DNA of 22,670 bases from a virus. A program made the position numbers and the translations under genes. Below the pieces are notes generated by a model that saw only the letters and a program-made list of their open reading frames with translations, made no database searches and was not told the origin of the DNA. Position 1 is the first letter of the stretch; every line of letters begins with the position of its first letter. Below are positions 6,575-13,884 of the stretch, in pieces. The DNA is taken from positions 1 through 22,670 of IMG/VR virus record IMGVR_UViG_3300042923_001792. One strand, 5' to 3'.

Positions 6575-7080
6575 TCCACTACCTTTGCTTTTTCTATGGC
6601 TGCCATAATTCTATTTTGAAGTTGATGATCTTCTCTATTCCAACCATTCAACTTATCATGACACTCTTTCAATAATTGCACAAAATCACGATTTAATGCT
6701 TTTAGATCATGACATTTCATCATCAAAGGAGAAAGGATATTTACTGTATCTGATAATGTATCAAGCTGCTCCATCAGCTCATCGTATTCGTTTAGCCTTC
6801 TAACGAGTTCTTCTTCTATTTCTATGTAGTTTCCATTGATTTCTACACCTTGAACCTCTAGCAATAACAGTACATCTCTTACGCCCTTTGAATGATCAAC
6901 TTTTAAACCTTTCATTCTTCCACAATTACTTTCTACAAGCACCCGTCTGCAGCATTCATTCAGCAATTTATCATCTATGGACTTTAATCCAAACTCATTT
7001 CGTATTTGGTTGATAGAACTTTTTCCTTCAAGTAATCTATCCAATGCATTTTTTGCTTTTTCAATAATGTCATTTCCCAT
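6571..7080 (-). CDS. uncharacterised helical phage protein (169 aa)
   Basis: A mostly helical 169-aa protein with a heptad-like middle (ELVRRLNEYDELMEQLDTL) that suggests coiled-coil oligomerisation. There is a basic segment with two cysteines (LLNECCRRVLVESNCGRMKG) at about residues 40-60. No enzyme motif is visible. It is transcribed between the radical SAM gene and the ASCH gene, and its last codons overlap the ASCH start. The residue-15 to 35 stretch (LLEGKSSINQIRNEFGLKSI) could be a helix-turn-helix, so a DNA-binding role is possible. Confidence 0.55.
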   Translation of the reverse strand: MGNDIIEKAKNALDRLLEGKSSINQIRNEFGLKSIDDKLLNECCRRVLVESNCGRMKGLKVDHSKGVRDVLLLLEVQGVEINGNYIEIEEELVRRLNEYDELMEQLDTLSDTVNILSPLMMKCHDLKALNRDFVQLLKECHDKLNGWNREDHQLQNRIMAAIEKAKVVE

Positions 7081-7116
7081 CTTTATCCCTCACTTTCATT
7101 CAATCTTATTTTAGCG

Positions 7117-8124
7117 TCATATCACCATGCTTATCTGCTCACTGCATTCTCTTTGAGCTTTCACCCAGGGTTCATACTCTTCAAACTCACACACCGTATG
7201 GTACCTTCCGTTTATCCATCCTGCAAAACAGTGGTGTTTCTTAGATGGATATTGCTTGTTATATGGCATGACATATGGCTTGATACCTAGTTCTGTAAGC
7301 TTTCTATATCGATACATGTCTTCTTCGAATGTTGTATTGTATCCGATGAGCATAAAGCACATGTGACGCCATTTCTTTGCTCTTTCAGAGAGAATATTGA
7401 TCCCTTCGATGATTTGTTTTTCAAACCCCATTAGATCCCATGCATAATGTATTGATCTTAGATGCTTAACCTCTGACAATGCTTGGGCAATCTCTGGGGT
7501 TATGAGTCTAACATCTATACCTTGGGAGATATCAACTACAAGTCCCCTGTCCCGTATCTCATGGAGCTTATCAACCGCCAGTGGGTCAGCAGTGATGTTA
7601 TTGTCCAAGAGAATCACAACATTACTCTCTGGATTGATCAAATCCTCTATGGTAGCAACCTGTCGGAATTCTCCTTCCTTGGGTGGTACAAAACAGAATC
7701 CGCATTTTCTTACGCAACCTCTTGATGTAAATCCGATACCTGCATCTATGATTGTCTGGGCCTTCTTTACCTTACTTTCCTTGCTTGCGATCCCACCATT
7801 GATCCTTGGGAGAATATCTTCGATCATGTAAAGCTCATAATCAGGATTACAATTTTCAACTTCAGCAGGAAGTCGCTTATGTATATCCCATCCTGTACCG
7901 CCATATTCAATATTTGGATATACCTGCTGCAGCTGTTCAGCTTTTCTTTTGCTCCAGGTGAACAACACAGAGCAGAAAACTTTATCTGCATCTTTTGGTA
8001 CGTTATTTAAGAATATCTCTGCCCCATGCTGTTTATAGTAGGTGCTTAGCTTCATCAGTGCCAGATTAGGTATCTTCCCGTCAAAGTCTATTAATCCTAC
8101 TTTCAAGCCTTCACCTTCTTTCAT
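7117..8124 (-). CDS. phage radical SAM protein
   Basis: Radical SAM enzyme of 335 aa. Residues 8-100 resemble a B12-binding-like Rossmann segment (VGLIDFDGKIPNLALMKLS, YGGTGWDIHK). The cluster motif is C137-VRK-C141-GF-C144 inside RGCVRKCGFCFVPP. NITADP, DISQGIDVR and the HYAWDLMGF region fit the TIM barrel. The domain order matches the radical SAM proteins carried by many clostridial phages, whose substrate is unknown. The ATG at 8124 directly abuts the methyltransferase stop (TAAATG). A TTG at 8106, preceded by GAAGGTGAAGGC, would give the 'MKVGLID' N-terminus expected for this family and may be the true start. The pairing hints at a role in DNA-base modification, which is inference. Confidence 0.85.
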   Translation of the reverse strand: MKEGEGLKVGLIDFDGKIPNLALMKLSTYYKQHGAEIFLNNVPKDADKVFCSVLFTWSKRKAEQLQQVYPNIEYGGTGWDIHKRLPAEVENCNPDYELYMIEDILPRINGGIASKESKVKKAQTIIDAGIGFTSRGCVRKCGFCFVPPKEGEFRQVATIEDLINPESNVVILLDNNITADPLAVDKLHEIRDRGLVVDISQGIDVRLITPEIAQALSEVKHLRSIHYAWDLMGFEKQIIEGINILSERAKKWRHMCFMLIGYNTTFEEDMYRYRKLTELGIKPYVMPYNKQYPSKKHHCFAGWINGRYHTVCEFEEYEPWVKAQRECSEQISMVI

Positions 8125-9768
8125 TTAACCGATTTGTCTCTCATCCTCCACAACATCACATAATTCTGGAAGATTTGCCCTTACTAGGTGTTCTGCAAAA
8201 GGCGGTGGTACCGCATTGCCACATCTAGCCACCTGAGCTGTCTTTGGATACTTATTTCCTTTGTGGTCCCTATCTATGATGTAATCTTCCGGAAACCCTT
8301 GGGCTCTAAATAGTTCATGGGGCTCAAGCATCCTCATCCCGATATCTACGATTTGATAATCCTGTCCATGGATGGTTACTATCCCAAATCTATCTCTGGA
8401 TGTTATAGTCCTTAATGGTCCATCAACACGCTGCCCAGCATCATCACCATTGCCGTAGTATGTCATGAGGAATGTTCTTACTTCTCCAAAATGACCTGGA
8501 CTTGCGACAATCGTCCTTAAGGGCTCCGTTGCCTTTTGCCCATCACAATTCTTATTCATTTGTATCAAGTGACTTGTAACGAGCGAATGTACTGGCCTAG
8601 CTGTAATCGTGTGTAATGCTTCATGTAATCCCGAAGCAACTGATCTGCTGCATCCGTCATAGTACTTTGAAATAAATGTTGCTACAAGCCCGAATCTATT
8701 CGATGTATCCAATGTATGTATTGGTGAATTTACGCTTAGTCCCCGTACTTCATCTTCGGTAGTTTCAGAGTGGTAGCTTGTTAGAAATGGTGTGACTAGA
8801 CAATGTTCAGCCTTAGTCGTAATGGTAGTCAATACATTCTCTAATGAATAAGAAATCCTATCCCCTCCAAAACCAGTCTGGCCTATGCGTGCAATGTAAG
8901 GTGTAACAACATAGTGACCATTTACCGATGTAATTGTGCTCAATGGTTTGAATGCACTTTCAGGCTCGTTCTCAAACTTATATCTCAAAATAAATGGATT
9001 TGGATTATCAATCACAAATTTTTGAATCCCTCGAGCGATCCGTCTCAACGTATTTTCTGCTAACGGCTTTTTCCTCTCAAATATTGAAGGGCAAGGAATG
9101 GACCAATCGATAATCTCAGCAGCTGTTCTCCATGGTTTCAATAATCCGCATCTTACCTCAAGTCTTTCAGGATCTCCATGGGTTGGCTCCGGCCAGACAA
9201 TCGGCTTACCATCACGCCGTGCTATCATGAAGAATCTCTTTCTAATTGTTGGCGCGCCATAATCACAGGCTCTTAATTCCCTGAAATCTACTCTATATCC
9301 TTGCTTTTCTAATGCCTTGATAAATAGTTCAAAGGTTTCTCCCTTTCTCTCAGGGTCTGGGTATAGATTTCCTTGGTCATCTTCTTTTAGTGGTCCCCAT
9401 GATTTAAATTCCTCAACATTCTCTAACATGATCACACGAGGTTTTACCTGCTTGGCCCACTTCACAGCTACCCAAGCCAGTCCCCGGATATTTTTATCTA
9501 CAGGCTTGCCACCCTTTGCTTTGCTAAAGTGCTTGCAGTCTGGAGAAAACCAAGCCAATGCTACTGGCCTACTCCTAACTGCTTCCCTGGGATCAACTTC
9601 CCAAACTGATTCACAATAATGCTCAGTTGTGGGATGATTCGCCTTATGCATTGCGATAGCAGCAGGATCATGATTGATAGCTATGTCTACACTCCTACCT
9701 GTTGCCAGTTCTATTCCTGTAGATGCTCCACCACCTCCAGCAAAGTTATCTACGATGATCTCTCTCAA
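8125..9768 (-). CDS. DNA (cytosine-5) methyltransferase with repeat-built recognition region
   Basis: C5 methyltransferase, about 547-550 aa. Numbering from the GTG at 9777: motif I NFAGGGGASTG (SAM binding, residues 11-21), catalytic Cys81 in SPDCKHFS (motif IV, with Asp between Pro and Cys as usual in this phage subfamily), ENVEEF (motif VI, 119-124), IRKRFF (motif VIII, about 178-183) and RCGNAVPPP (518-526) near the end. Between 278 and 470 are six copies of a 32-37-residue unit starting P/V-L-x-T-I-T and followed by 'H/F-x-x-V-T-x-x-L'; this is where the target-recognition domain should be. The GTG touches the GGGG of the ribosome binding site, so the TTG at 9768 (AAAGGGGTGG 5 nt upstream) is the better start. 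It would protect phage DNA or prepare cytosines for the coupled radical SAM enzyme. Confidence 0.9.
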   Translation of the reverse strand: MREIIVDNFAGGGGASTGIELATGRSVDIAINHDPAAIAMHKANHPTTEHYCESVWEVDPREAVRSRPVALAWFSPDCKHFSKAKGGKPVDKNIRGLAWVAVKWAKQVKPRVIMLENVEEFKSWGPLKEDDQGNLYPDPERKGETFELFIKALEKQGYRVDFRELRACDYGAPTIRKRFFMIARRDGKPIVWPEPTHGDPERLEVRCGLLKPWRTAAEIIDWSIPCPSIFERKKPLAENTLRRIARGIQKFVIDNPNPFILRYKFENEPESAFKPLSTITSVNGHYVVTPYIARIGQTGFGGDRISYSLENVLTTITTKAEHCLVTPFLTSYHSETTEDEVRGLSVNSPIHTLDTSNRFGLVATFISKYYDGCSRSVASGLHEALHTITARPVHSLVTSHLIQMNKNCDGQKATEPLRTIVASPGHFGEVRTFLMTYYGNGDDAGQRVDGPLRTITSRDRFGIVTIHGQDYQIVDIGMRMLEPHELFRAQGFPEDYIIDRDHKGNKYPKTAQVARCGNAVPPPFAEHLVRANLPELCDVVEDERQIG

Positions 9769-9875
9769 TTTGTCCACCCCTTTACGTCAATGAATATTTA
9801 TTATTCGAAGCCGTAATTATAGTAAAAATCCCTTCTCTTTCTTATGTGATGCTGCTTTTAAATCAACTTTTTTAA

Positions 9876-10034
9876 TTAACTACCAAGTAGTTTTCTATTT
9901 GATAAGGCCATGGTGATTTCGAATATCTGCTTTGAAATTGGCGCGACAAGATCAATCGCTCCTTTTGTTAAACATTTTTGCTGTGCCTCCTGCAGTCTTT
10001 CTATCTGTTCTTCTAAAATTTGTTTATAATCCAT
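9876..10034 (-). CDS. small helical protein (52 aa)
   Basis: MDYKQILEEQIERLQEAQQK then CLTKGAIDLVAPISKQIFEI forms two amphipathic helices. The ATG follows GAGGTGATATGA, a good ribosome binding site. It lies between the 133-aa protein and the methyltransferase and shares their strand. Unknown function; the first helix looks like a short coiled coil, so it may be an adaptor or inhibitor of a host complex. Confidence 0.6.
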   Translation of the reverse strand: MDYKQILEEQIERLQEAQQKCLTKGAIDLVAPISKQIFEITMALSNRKLLGS

Positions 10035-10048
10035 TCATATCACCTCAC

Positions 10049-10450
10049 TTAGCTATCTATTTTCTTTGTTAATTCCACAAAGCCATCCTCTAATATTAAC
10101 TTTCCATTGAAGTCCAATTCTCCAACATAGAATTCTCTCCCATTTTTATCTTTTGAAAAGTACTCTTCGGACTCGTTATCTAGGTAAACTTCATAAATTG
10201 CATCAGCCTCCACCATTGCCACTACAGAAGACTTATCACAATTCATTACATAAAACCCTTTCACGGCTTTAATCAGTATCTTTTTTTCTAAGGTCTTCAT
10301 TCTCTCTTCCAATTTTTCAACATGGTCAATCAAAGCTAGAATAAACCCGCAAATCAAGTCTCCTTCGTCTTGAGTAGTCCATTTTTCATGATGATACTCA
10401 TTTAAAAGAAACTGTTGAAAAGATTTTATATTGTTCTTCAATCCTTCCAC
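10049..10450 (-). CDS. uncharacterised phage protein (133 aa)
   Basis: GTG-started frame with GGAGGTTAATAAATA before it. Residues 1-60 are helical (FILALIDHVEKLEERMKTLE, coiled-coil-like). The second half is beta-rich and acidic (EADAIYEVYLDNESEEYFSK, NGREFYVGELDFNGKLILED). No known motif. The layout resembles small two-domain early phage proteins, and I cannot assign a function. Confidence 0.55.
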   Translation of the reverse strand: MEGLKNNIKSFQQFLLNEYHHEKWTTQDEGDLICGFILALIDHVEKLEERMKTLEKKILIKAVKGFYVMNCDKSSVVAMVEADAIYEVYLDNESEEYFSKDKNGREFYVGELDFNGKLILEDGFVELTKKIDS

Positions 10451-10510
10451 TATTTATTAACCTCCATAATTGATTCGAATTCTCAAAATCTCTAAGTACA
10501 GCTTGCCTCC

Positions 10511-10648
10511 CTATTTGCTCCCACAATAAAAGTGGCACCCTTCTTTGCTGCATTTCTCTTTGGTAAAGCTGCAGTAATACTTATCACCTTTTTTCTGAAG
10601 CTTGCTACACTTTTGCATGTGCCTGATAAAATCCCAATCTTTCTTCAA
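10511..10648 (-). CDS. Cys-rich mini-protein (45 aa)
   Basis: TTG start with GGAGG 8 nt upstream. The product begins MKKDWDFIRHMQKC and carries C14, C26, C33, C38 and C42, with H39 between the last two (KCSKEGCHFYCG). This arrangement suggests one zinc site. A different frame starting at an ATG 5 nt upstream runs only 16 codons. It follows the 209-aa Cys-rich gene by 12 nt. Function unknown. Confidence 0.55.
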   Translation of the reverse strand: MKKDWDFIRHMQKCSKLQKKGDKYYCSFTKEKCSKEGCHFYCGSK

Positions 10649-10660
10649 ACCACATACCTC

Positions 10661-11290
10661 CTAACTCACCATCATTCCACCTAGAAACTCATCAAAGGAA
10701 ATCTGCTTGCCAACCATTGGCACTGCCTTGGGGACGATGCGAACTTCGATTTTCTTTCTAGTTTCGGGTATCTTTGGTTCAGTCTTCTCCTGTGGAACTA
10801 CCGCTTTAGAAACCTTGGTGCCCACATACTCTACTGCTGCACCTATCCCATATTTCCTTAGAAAATCCCTGATCGTAAAAGCGGTTTTCTCCGTCACTGC
10901 CCTGCCGTTGTAGTTATGGATGTTGTACTTTTCCTGCCCGATAGAAAGAAACACCCTGCACACGGCCCGATCCGTATCGCTGAATTTTTCATCCACGCAT
11001 TTTTCAAGGAGCATTCCCTCATGCCATAGGATGCTGCCATCCTTGAACTGCCCTTTCAAATCCTCACGCTCCTGCTGATTTAAAGGACGGGTATCCCTGT
11101 GATAGTCACTTCTCTTTCCGATGTGAAACATTCTTCCCTTGATCTCCAGATAAAGGTCCTTCCCCTTAAAGAAATTCAACCCCTTCGCCAGTTTCCTTTG
11201 GTAATCACACTCGTCCCTGTGGTCATGGGTACTGACACACATCCCTTCTCTGCTGCACTGCCGATAGGAGCCACAACATGCAAAACTCAT
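10661..11290 (-). CDS. uncharacterised phage protein with Cys-rich N-terminus (209 aa)
   Basis: The N-terminus has six cysteines in the first 28 residues (CCGSYRQCSREGMC, then DECDY) plus nearby histidines, which look like a zinc- or Fe-S-binding module. The middle (KGKDLYLEIKGRMFHIGKRS) is beta-rich. The C-terminal 50 residues are a Lys/Pro/Val-rich low-complexity linker ending in ISFDEFLGGM, which could be a partner-binding tail. ATG with AAAGGAGG upstream. Proteins with this Cys-rich head occur in clostridial phage early regions without assigned function. Immediately upstream are the 66-aa protein and the replication protein, so a DNA-metabolism role is plausible but unproven. Confidence 0.6.
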   Translation of the reverse strand: MSFACCGSYRQCSREGMCVSTHDHRDECDYQRKLAKGLNFFKGKDLYLEIKGRMFHIGKRSDYHRDTRPLNQQEREDLKGQFKDGSILWHEGMLLEKCVDEKFSDTDRAVCRVFLSIGQEKYNIHNYNGRAVTEKTAFTIRDFLRKYGIGAAVEYVGTKVSKAVVPQEKTEPKIPETRKKIEVRIVPKAVPMVGKQISFDEFLGGMMVS

Positions 11291-11303
11291 AACCGTTCCT
11301 CCT

Positions 11304-11504
11304 TTATGCCACAGCCCTCATATACATGACTTCAATGGTTTTCTGTGGAATAACTTCTCCGATCCGAAAGTGCAAATGATTCTTCATTTCCTCCAGCTCA
11401 TTGTGAACCTCCGCCATGGCTGCCAGTCTATCGAACTCTGCAAAATCACCATTTAGGTATCTAACAATGCTTTGGGCACAATATTGCCTTACTTGATCCG
11501 TCAT
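11304..11504 (-). CDS. uncharacterised small protein (66 aa)
   Basis: MTDQVRQYCAQSIVRYLNGD followed by a helical acidic stretch (EFDRLAAMAEVHNELEEMKN). The ATG seven codons upstream (11525) has no ribosome binding site, whereas the ATG at 11504 is preceded by AAGGAGTGGGAAAGG. Predicted all-helical. It is located just after the replication protein gene and could be a replication accessory or helicase-loader-like factor, but there is no motif to support that. Confidence 0.55.
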   Translation of the reverse strand: MTDQVRQYCAQSIVRYLNGDFAEFDRLAAMAEVHNELEEMKNHLHFRIGEVIPQKTIEVMYMRAVA

Positions 11505-11533
11505 CCTTTCCCACTCCTTCCCCATTGGTTCTT

Positions 11534-12484
11534 TTACTTATGCCTTAACATATTTTCAAGCTCATCATTGGTATACTCAAAGGTCGTTGGTTCAAAGTTA
11601 TGGAACCGATTGGGTGCCCTGTTTTTCTGCACACCCCTATCGGTCTGCTGCTTTTTCATCTGGTTCTCCATCATCACGATCTTCTCTCGGAGCTTCCCTG
11701 CCGACAGGATATTGTTCTTCCAAAAGGAGTCCTCCTGACACCACAGGATCAACCCCTTTATTTCCTCGATTCTATATCCCTTGCTGCTATCTCCACCTAT
11801 AGGACCAATCCTATGAAGCTTCTCCATCTCAGAAACCCACTTGTTATAGTTGCTCGTCCCCTTCTCAGGCACACTGGCCCGGGGATTATTGTCAGTGATC
11901 TTCTTGATCAGCAGCTCCGTTAGGGCAACAATAGTTGGCGGATGTTTTTTATCTACTTGAGATTCGTCGGACTTCTTGGAAGTCGGACGTATATCTTTTA
12001 TCTCTCTTGTAATCTCTGTGTTAATCTCTGGTAATGGTTGGGGCAAATTGCCCTGATCCATTGGTGCATTTTGCCCTAATGGCATTGGGGCAGATTGCAC
12101 CAATGCATTGTGCGATTTCACCTTTTGGTCAGCGTATGCTTCCATCAACTCATCAAGCTTTTCATAGTCGAGGGAATACCACTTGGTTCGATCTCTTTTC
12201 ATTTCATTGAGAACATCTGTTAACAATATGCCTTTGTTTTCTAGTTTACTGAAAACCCTCTTTACCGTATCTATACTCCAGAAAGGAAAGTTCTGTGATT
12301 GCCAATTTTCAATTGAGTTGTACGTCCAATACCGATCATTTATGTAGTTCTTGCCCGTCTCTTTGTTGATCTCCAACCAGTAGTGAACCTGCTGGATCAC
12401 GATAGCCTCATTCACGCTAAAGCATGTGGCTAAATCGGTATCAACCACGATCGGTTTCTTGTTCAATAAATGCTTGCTGCTCAA
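11534..12484 (-). CDS. phage replication initiation protein
   Basis: A 316-aa protein. The N-terminal ~130 residues (VVDTDLATCFSVNEAIVIQQ ... WTYNSIENWQSQNFPFWS, TVKRVFSKLENKGILL) form a winged helix typical of Firmicute phage replication initiators. Then comes a Gln/Pro/Met-rich linker (about 130-155), whose DNA carries four iterons, and a C-terminal helical region (IEEIKGLILWCQEDSFWKNN), a DnaD-like arrangement. The protein should bind its own iterons and load the host helicase; no phage helicase loader is obvious here. The start is TTG at 12484 with GGGGGTGA upstream; a nearby ATG at 12488 is out of frame. An origin inside the initiator gene recalls lambda O. Confidence 0.8.
   Translation of the reverse strand: MSSKHLLNKKPIVVDTDLATCFSVNEAIVIQQVHYWLEINKETGKNYINDRYWTYNSIENWQSQNFPFWSIDTVKRVFSKLENKGILLTDVLNEMKRDRTKWYSLDYEKLDELMEAYADQKVKSHNALVQSAPMPLGQNAPMDQGNLPQPLPEINTEITREIKDIRPTSKKSDESQVDKKHPPTIVALTELLIKKITDNNPRASVPEKGTSNYNKWVSEMEKLHRIGPIGGDSSKGYRIEEIKGLILWCQEDSFWKNNILSAGKLREKIVMMENQMKKQQTDRGVQKNRAPNRFHNFEPTTFEYTNDELENMLRHK
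12038..12122. repeat. four iterons inside the replication gene (candidate origin)
   Basis: Four related units of the form TTGGGGCA-NN-TTGCCC, each an imperfect palindrome, start at 12038, 12061, 12085 and 12108, i.e. 23-24 bp apart: TTGGGGCAAATTGCCC, TTGGTGCATTTTGCCC, TTGGGGCAGATTGCACC and TTGTGCGATTTCACC. Beside them, 11990-12037 is AT-rich and carries TAATCTCTG twice (12010 and 12022), a possible unwinding element. Encoded in frame as a Gln/Pro/Met-rich linker. Confidence 0.65.
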
Positions 12485-12501
12485 TCATACTCACCCCCAT
12501 C

Positions 12502-12642
12502 CTAGAAAAACATATGTATAATACTTAGAAGTACTGTCAATCCTAAAAATAAGAAAAGTACTCCTTTTAACTTTCTATAACGTTTTTTATATTTGAGCGG
12601 AGTATGCCCCCGCTCTATGTAAGAAATCATTGACTTTTTCAT
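12502..12642 (-). CDS. single-pass small membrane protein (46 aa)
   Basis: The first 27 residues (MKKSMISYIERGHTPLKYKK ...) are strongly basic, followed by one transmembrane helix, VLFLFLGLTVLLSIIHMFF, ending the protein. ATG with GGAGG 5 nt upstream. It precedes the replication gene by 17 nt. The positive cytoplasmic tail and single helix could make it a membrane anchor or a superinfection-exclusion peptide; no family recognised. Confidence 0.6.
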   Translation of the reverse strand: MKKSMISYIERGHTPLKYKKRYRKLKGVLFLFLGLTVLLSIIHMFF

Positions 12643-12672
12643 ACAATCCTCCATTGAAATCCTGTAATGGCT

Positions 12673-12708
12673 GTGCTAAAATAGCCATAGTTACATATTT
12701 TTTAGCAC
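12673..12708. repeat. hairpin overlapping the 3' end of the 44-aa gene
   Basis: GTGCTAAAA (12673-12681) pairs with TTTTAGCAC (12700-12708), an 18-nt loop. A mutually exclusive shorter stem, TGGCT/AGCCA, uses the left arm. Two alternative folds just upstream of the 46-aa gene could act as an attenuator, but there is no direct evidence. Confidence 0.35.
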
Positions 12709-12836
12709 ACTGATCCCTTAACAGCTGCAACTGTTGAGAGGTCTTTTTCTTTGTTAAAATCTATAAATGTTCCTTTCTCGACGATCGAAATAATTCTATG
12801 ATTTTGATACAACCACATAGCCAACTGAATACTCAT
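12702..12836 (-). CDS. uncharacterised small protein (44 aa)
   Basis: MSIQLAMWLYQNHRIISIVE then KGTFIDFNKEKDLSTVAAVK. ATG preceded by AGGAGGTGGAGGG, an excellent ribosome binding site. Short helix plus beta hairpin is likely. No family recognised. Confidence 0.55.
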   Translation of the reverse strand: MSIQLAMWLYQNHRIISIVEKGTFIDFNKEKDLSTVAAVKGSVC

Positions 12837-12995
12837 CCCTCCACCTCCTAGATTAAGAAAAACAATTCAAACCATCTTTAAAGGTTTCTATATAACGTTA
12901 CATAAATTAAATCTCGTAGATCATAACAATGCTTATCATATTTAGAACTCCGACCCCACGAGGGCATCTATCTCTTTAAGTTTCCTACTCCCGCG

Positions 12996-13169
12996 CTATT
13001 CCATATACGTTTTTATAATGTTTTCAATTTCTTCAATAACCATAACAGAGCCAAGTTCTAGCCCGATCACCAAACTAGGATCATCACTTTCCATGACAAC
13101 CTCTTGCACATTAGTTTTGCATTTTGCCAGGGCAACTTGTAACATTCCAACAATGTGTTTATCCATCAT
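12996..13169 (-). CDS. uncharacterised small protein (57 aa)
   Basis: Begins MMDKHIVGMLQVALAKCKTN and ends with an acidic helix (SVMVIEEIENIIKTYME). GAGGTGAAA lies just ahead of two consecutive ATG codons (the first at 13169). Predicted helical and soluble. Part of the early run between the regulator genes and the replication gene. No family recognised. Confidence 0.55.
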   Translation of the reverse strand: MMDKHIVGMLQVALAKCKTNVQEVVMESDDPSLVIGLELGSVMVIEEIENIIKTYME

Positions 13170-13177
13170 TTTCACCT

Positions 13178-13528
13178 CTAAAAGTTAAATTCTTTTTCCT
13201 CCAGCCTCAAACTATAAGAAGCATCACTAATTCTTTTAAGCACATCATTGGCTGCTTGCAGCTGCTCTTTATACAAAATCAGTTGTTCCATATGCTTTGC
13301 ATACCATTTGTGTGCGTTAGAAAGATAATTTTCTTTATTCTTTCTGTAAACGTTATGAGCTTCTTCACACCAGTCTACTTCTATGGCATTGTTATAATAA
13401 AGAATCGTTACCATGTATCCGTCGAGAGACTGAATGCACTTATCTATTGATTCTTGTATTTTATACTTTTCAAGATATACGCTGCTATCCATCAGTTCAT
13501 AGTCTGCTCTAGTGAAAGGATTCTCCAA
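13178..13528 (-). CDS. uncharacterised helical phage protein (116 aa)
   Basis: MENPFTRADYELMDSSVYLE is followed by long amphipathic helices (YLSNAHKWYAKHMEQLILYK, EQLQAANDVLKRISDASYSL), probably a helical bundle. The TTG at 13528 has AGGCGGGTAAA directly upstream; the in-frame ATG at codon 13 has no clear binding site. Its 5' end overlaps the preceding gene by 37 nt in another frame. No motif identifies a function. Confidence 0.5.
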   Translation of the reverse strand: MENPFTRADYELMDSSVYLEKYKIQESIDKCIQSLDGYMVTILYYNNAIEVDWCEEAHNVYRKNKENYLSNAHKWYAKHMEQLILYKEQLQAANDVLKRISDASYSLRLEEKEFNF

Positions 13529-13791
13529 TTTACCCGCCTGCCTTTCATATTTCTTTCCATTTTTACCTTTGGAAGTGCCAAATTTGTTTTAAAATGTTGA
13601 AACTTCACTATTTCCTCGGTAATAAATGTTTCATTTAGAGCGTTTTCTTGCTTTATATATCTCCTGCAGCTTGTCGGGGTCAAATCAGTTCCCAATCCAT
13701 TTTCCAGATCCTGTTCACCTACTAAAATATAATGTTCAACCATAACATCAGCTTTAACACTAACCTGATGATTTGCTCCCTTTAAATCCAA
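13492..13791 (-). CDS. uncharacterised protein, start uncertain (up to 99 aa)
   Basis: The open frame begins at a TTG (13791) without a ribosome binding site. A GGGAG motif lies 3' of that codon, near 13782-13777, and no standard start follows it at good distance; the first internal ATG is at 13743. The protein (VEHYILVGEQDLENGLGTD, LTPTSCRRYIKQENALNETF) has mixed composition and no family signature. The last 12 codons overlap the next gene. It may be a real gene with an unusual start, or a fragment that has lost its 5' end. Confidence 0.4.
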   Translation of the reverse strand: MDLKGANHQVSVKADVMVEHYILVGEQDLENGLGTDLTPTSCRRYIKQENALNETFITEEIVKFQHFKTNLALPKVKMERNMKGRRVNWRILSLEQTMN

Positions 13792-13853
13792 TAAGCTTGC
13801 TGTATATATTTAAAAGTTCTCTTTCTCACCTTTGATAGAGACCTTATCTCCAA
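13782..13853 (-). CDS. possible 23-aa basic peptide
   Basis: MEIRSLSKVRKRTFKYIQQA YWI (23 residues in all), TTG start with AAGGGTG just upstream. In another frame the same DNA encodes VIGDKVSIKGEKENF, preceded by MKLEG one base out of frame, so this could alternatively be a short frameshifted remnant. Both readings are speculative. Confidence 0.25.
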   Translation of the reverse strand: MEIRSLSKVRKRTFKYIQQAYWI

Positions 13854-13884
13854 TTACACCCTTCGAGCTTCACTCTAATTATGT

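Noticed and set aside
7502-7831. Plus-strand 109-codon frame inside the radical SAM gene
   Set aside because: Antisense shadow of a gene with clear motifs.
11472-11923. Several plus-strand frames over the replication gene
   Set aside because: Antisense shadows of the replication protein; no ribosome binding sites.
12010-12122. CRISPR array
   Set aside because: The spaced repeats are 16-bp iterons in frame within a gene with 7-8-bp spacers, not repeats with unique spacers.
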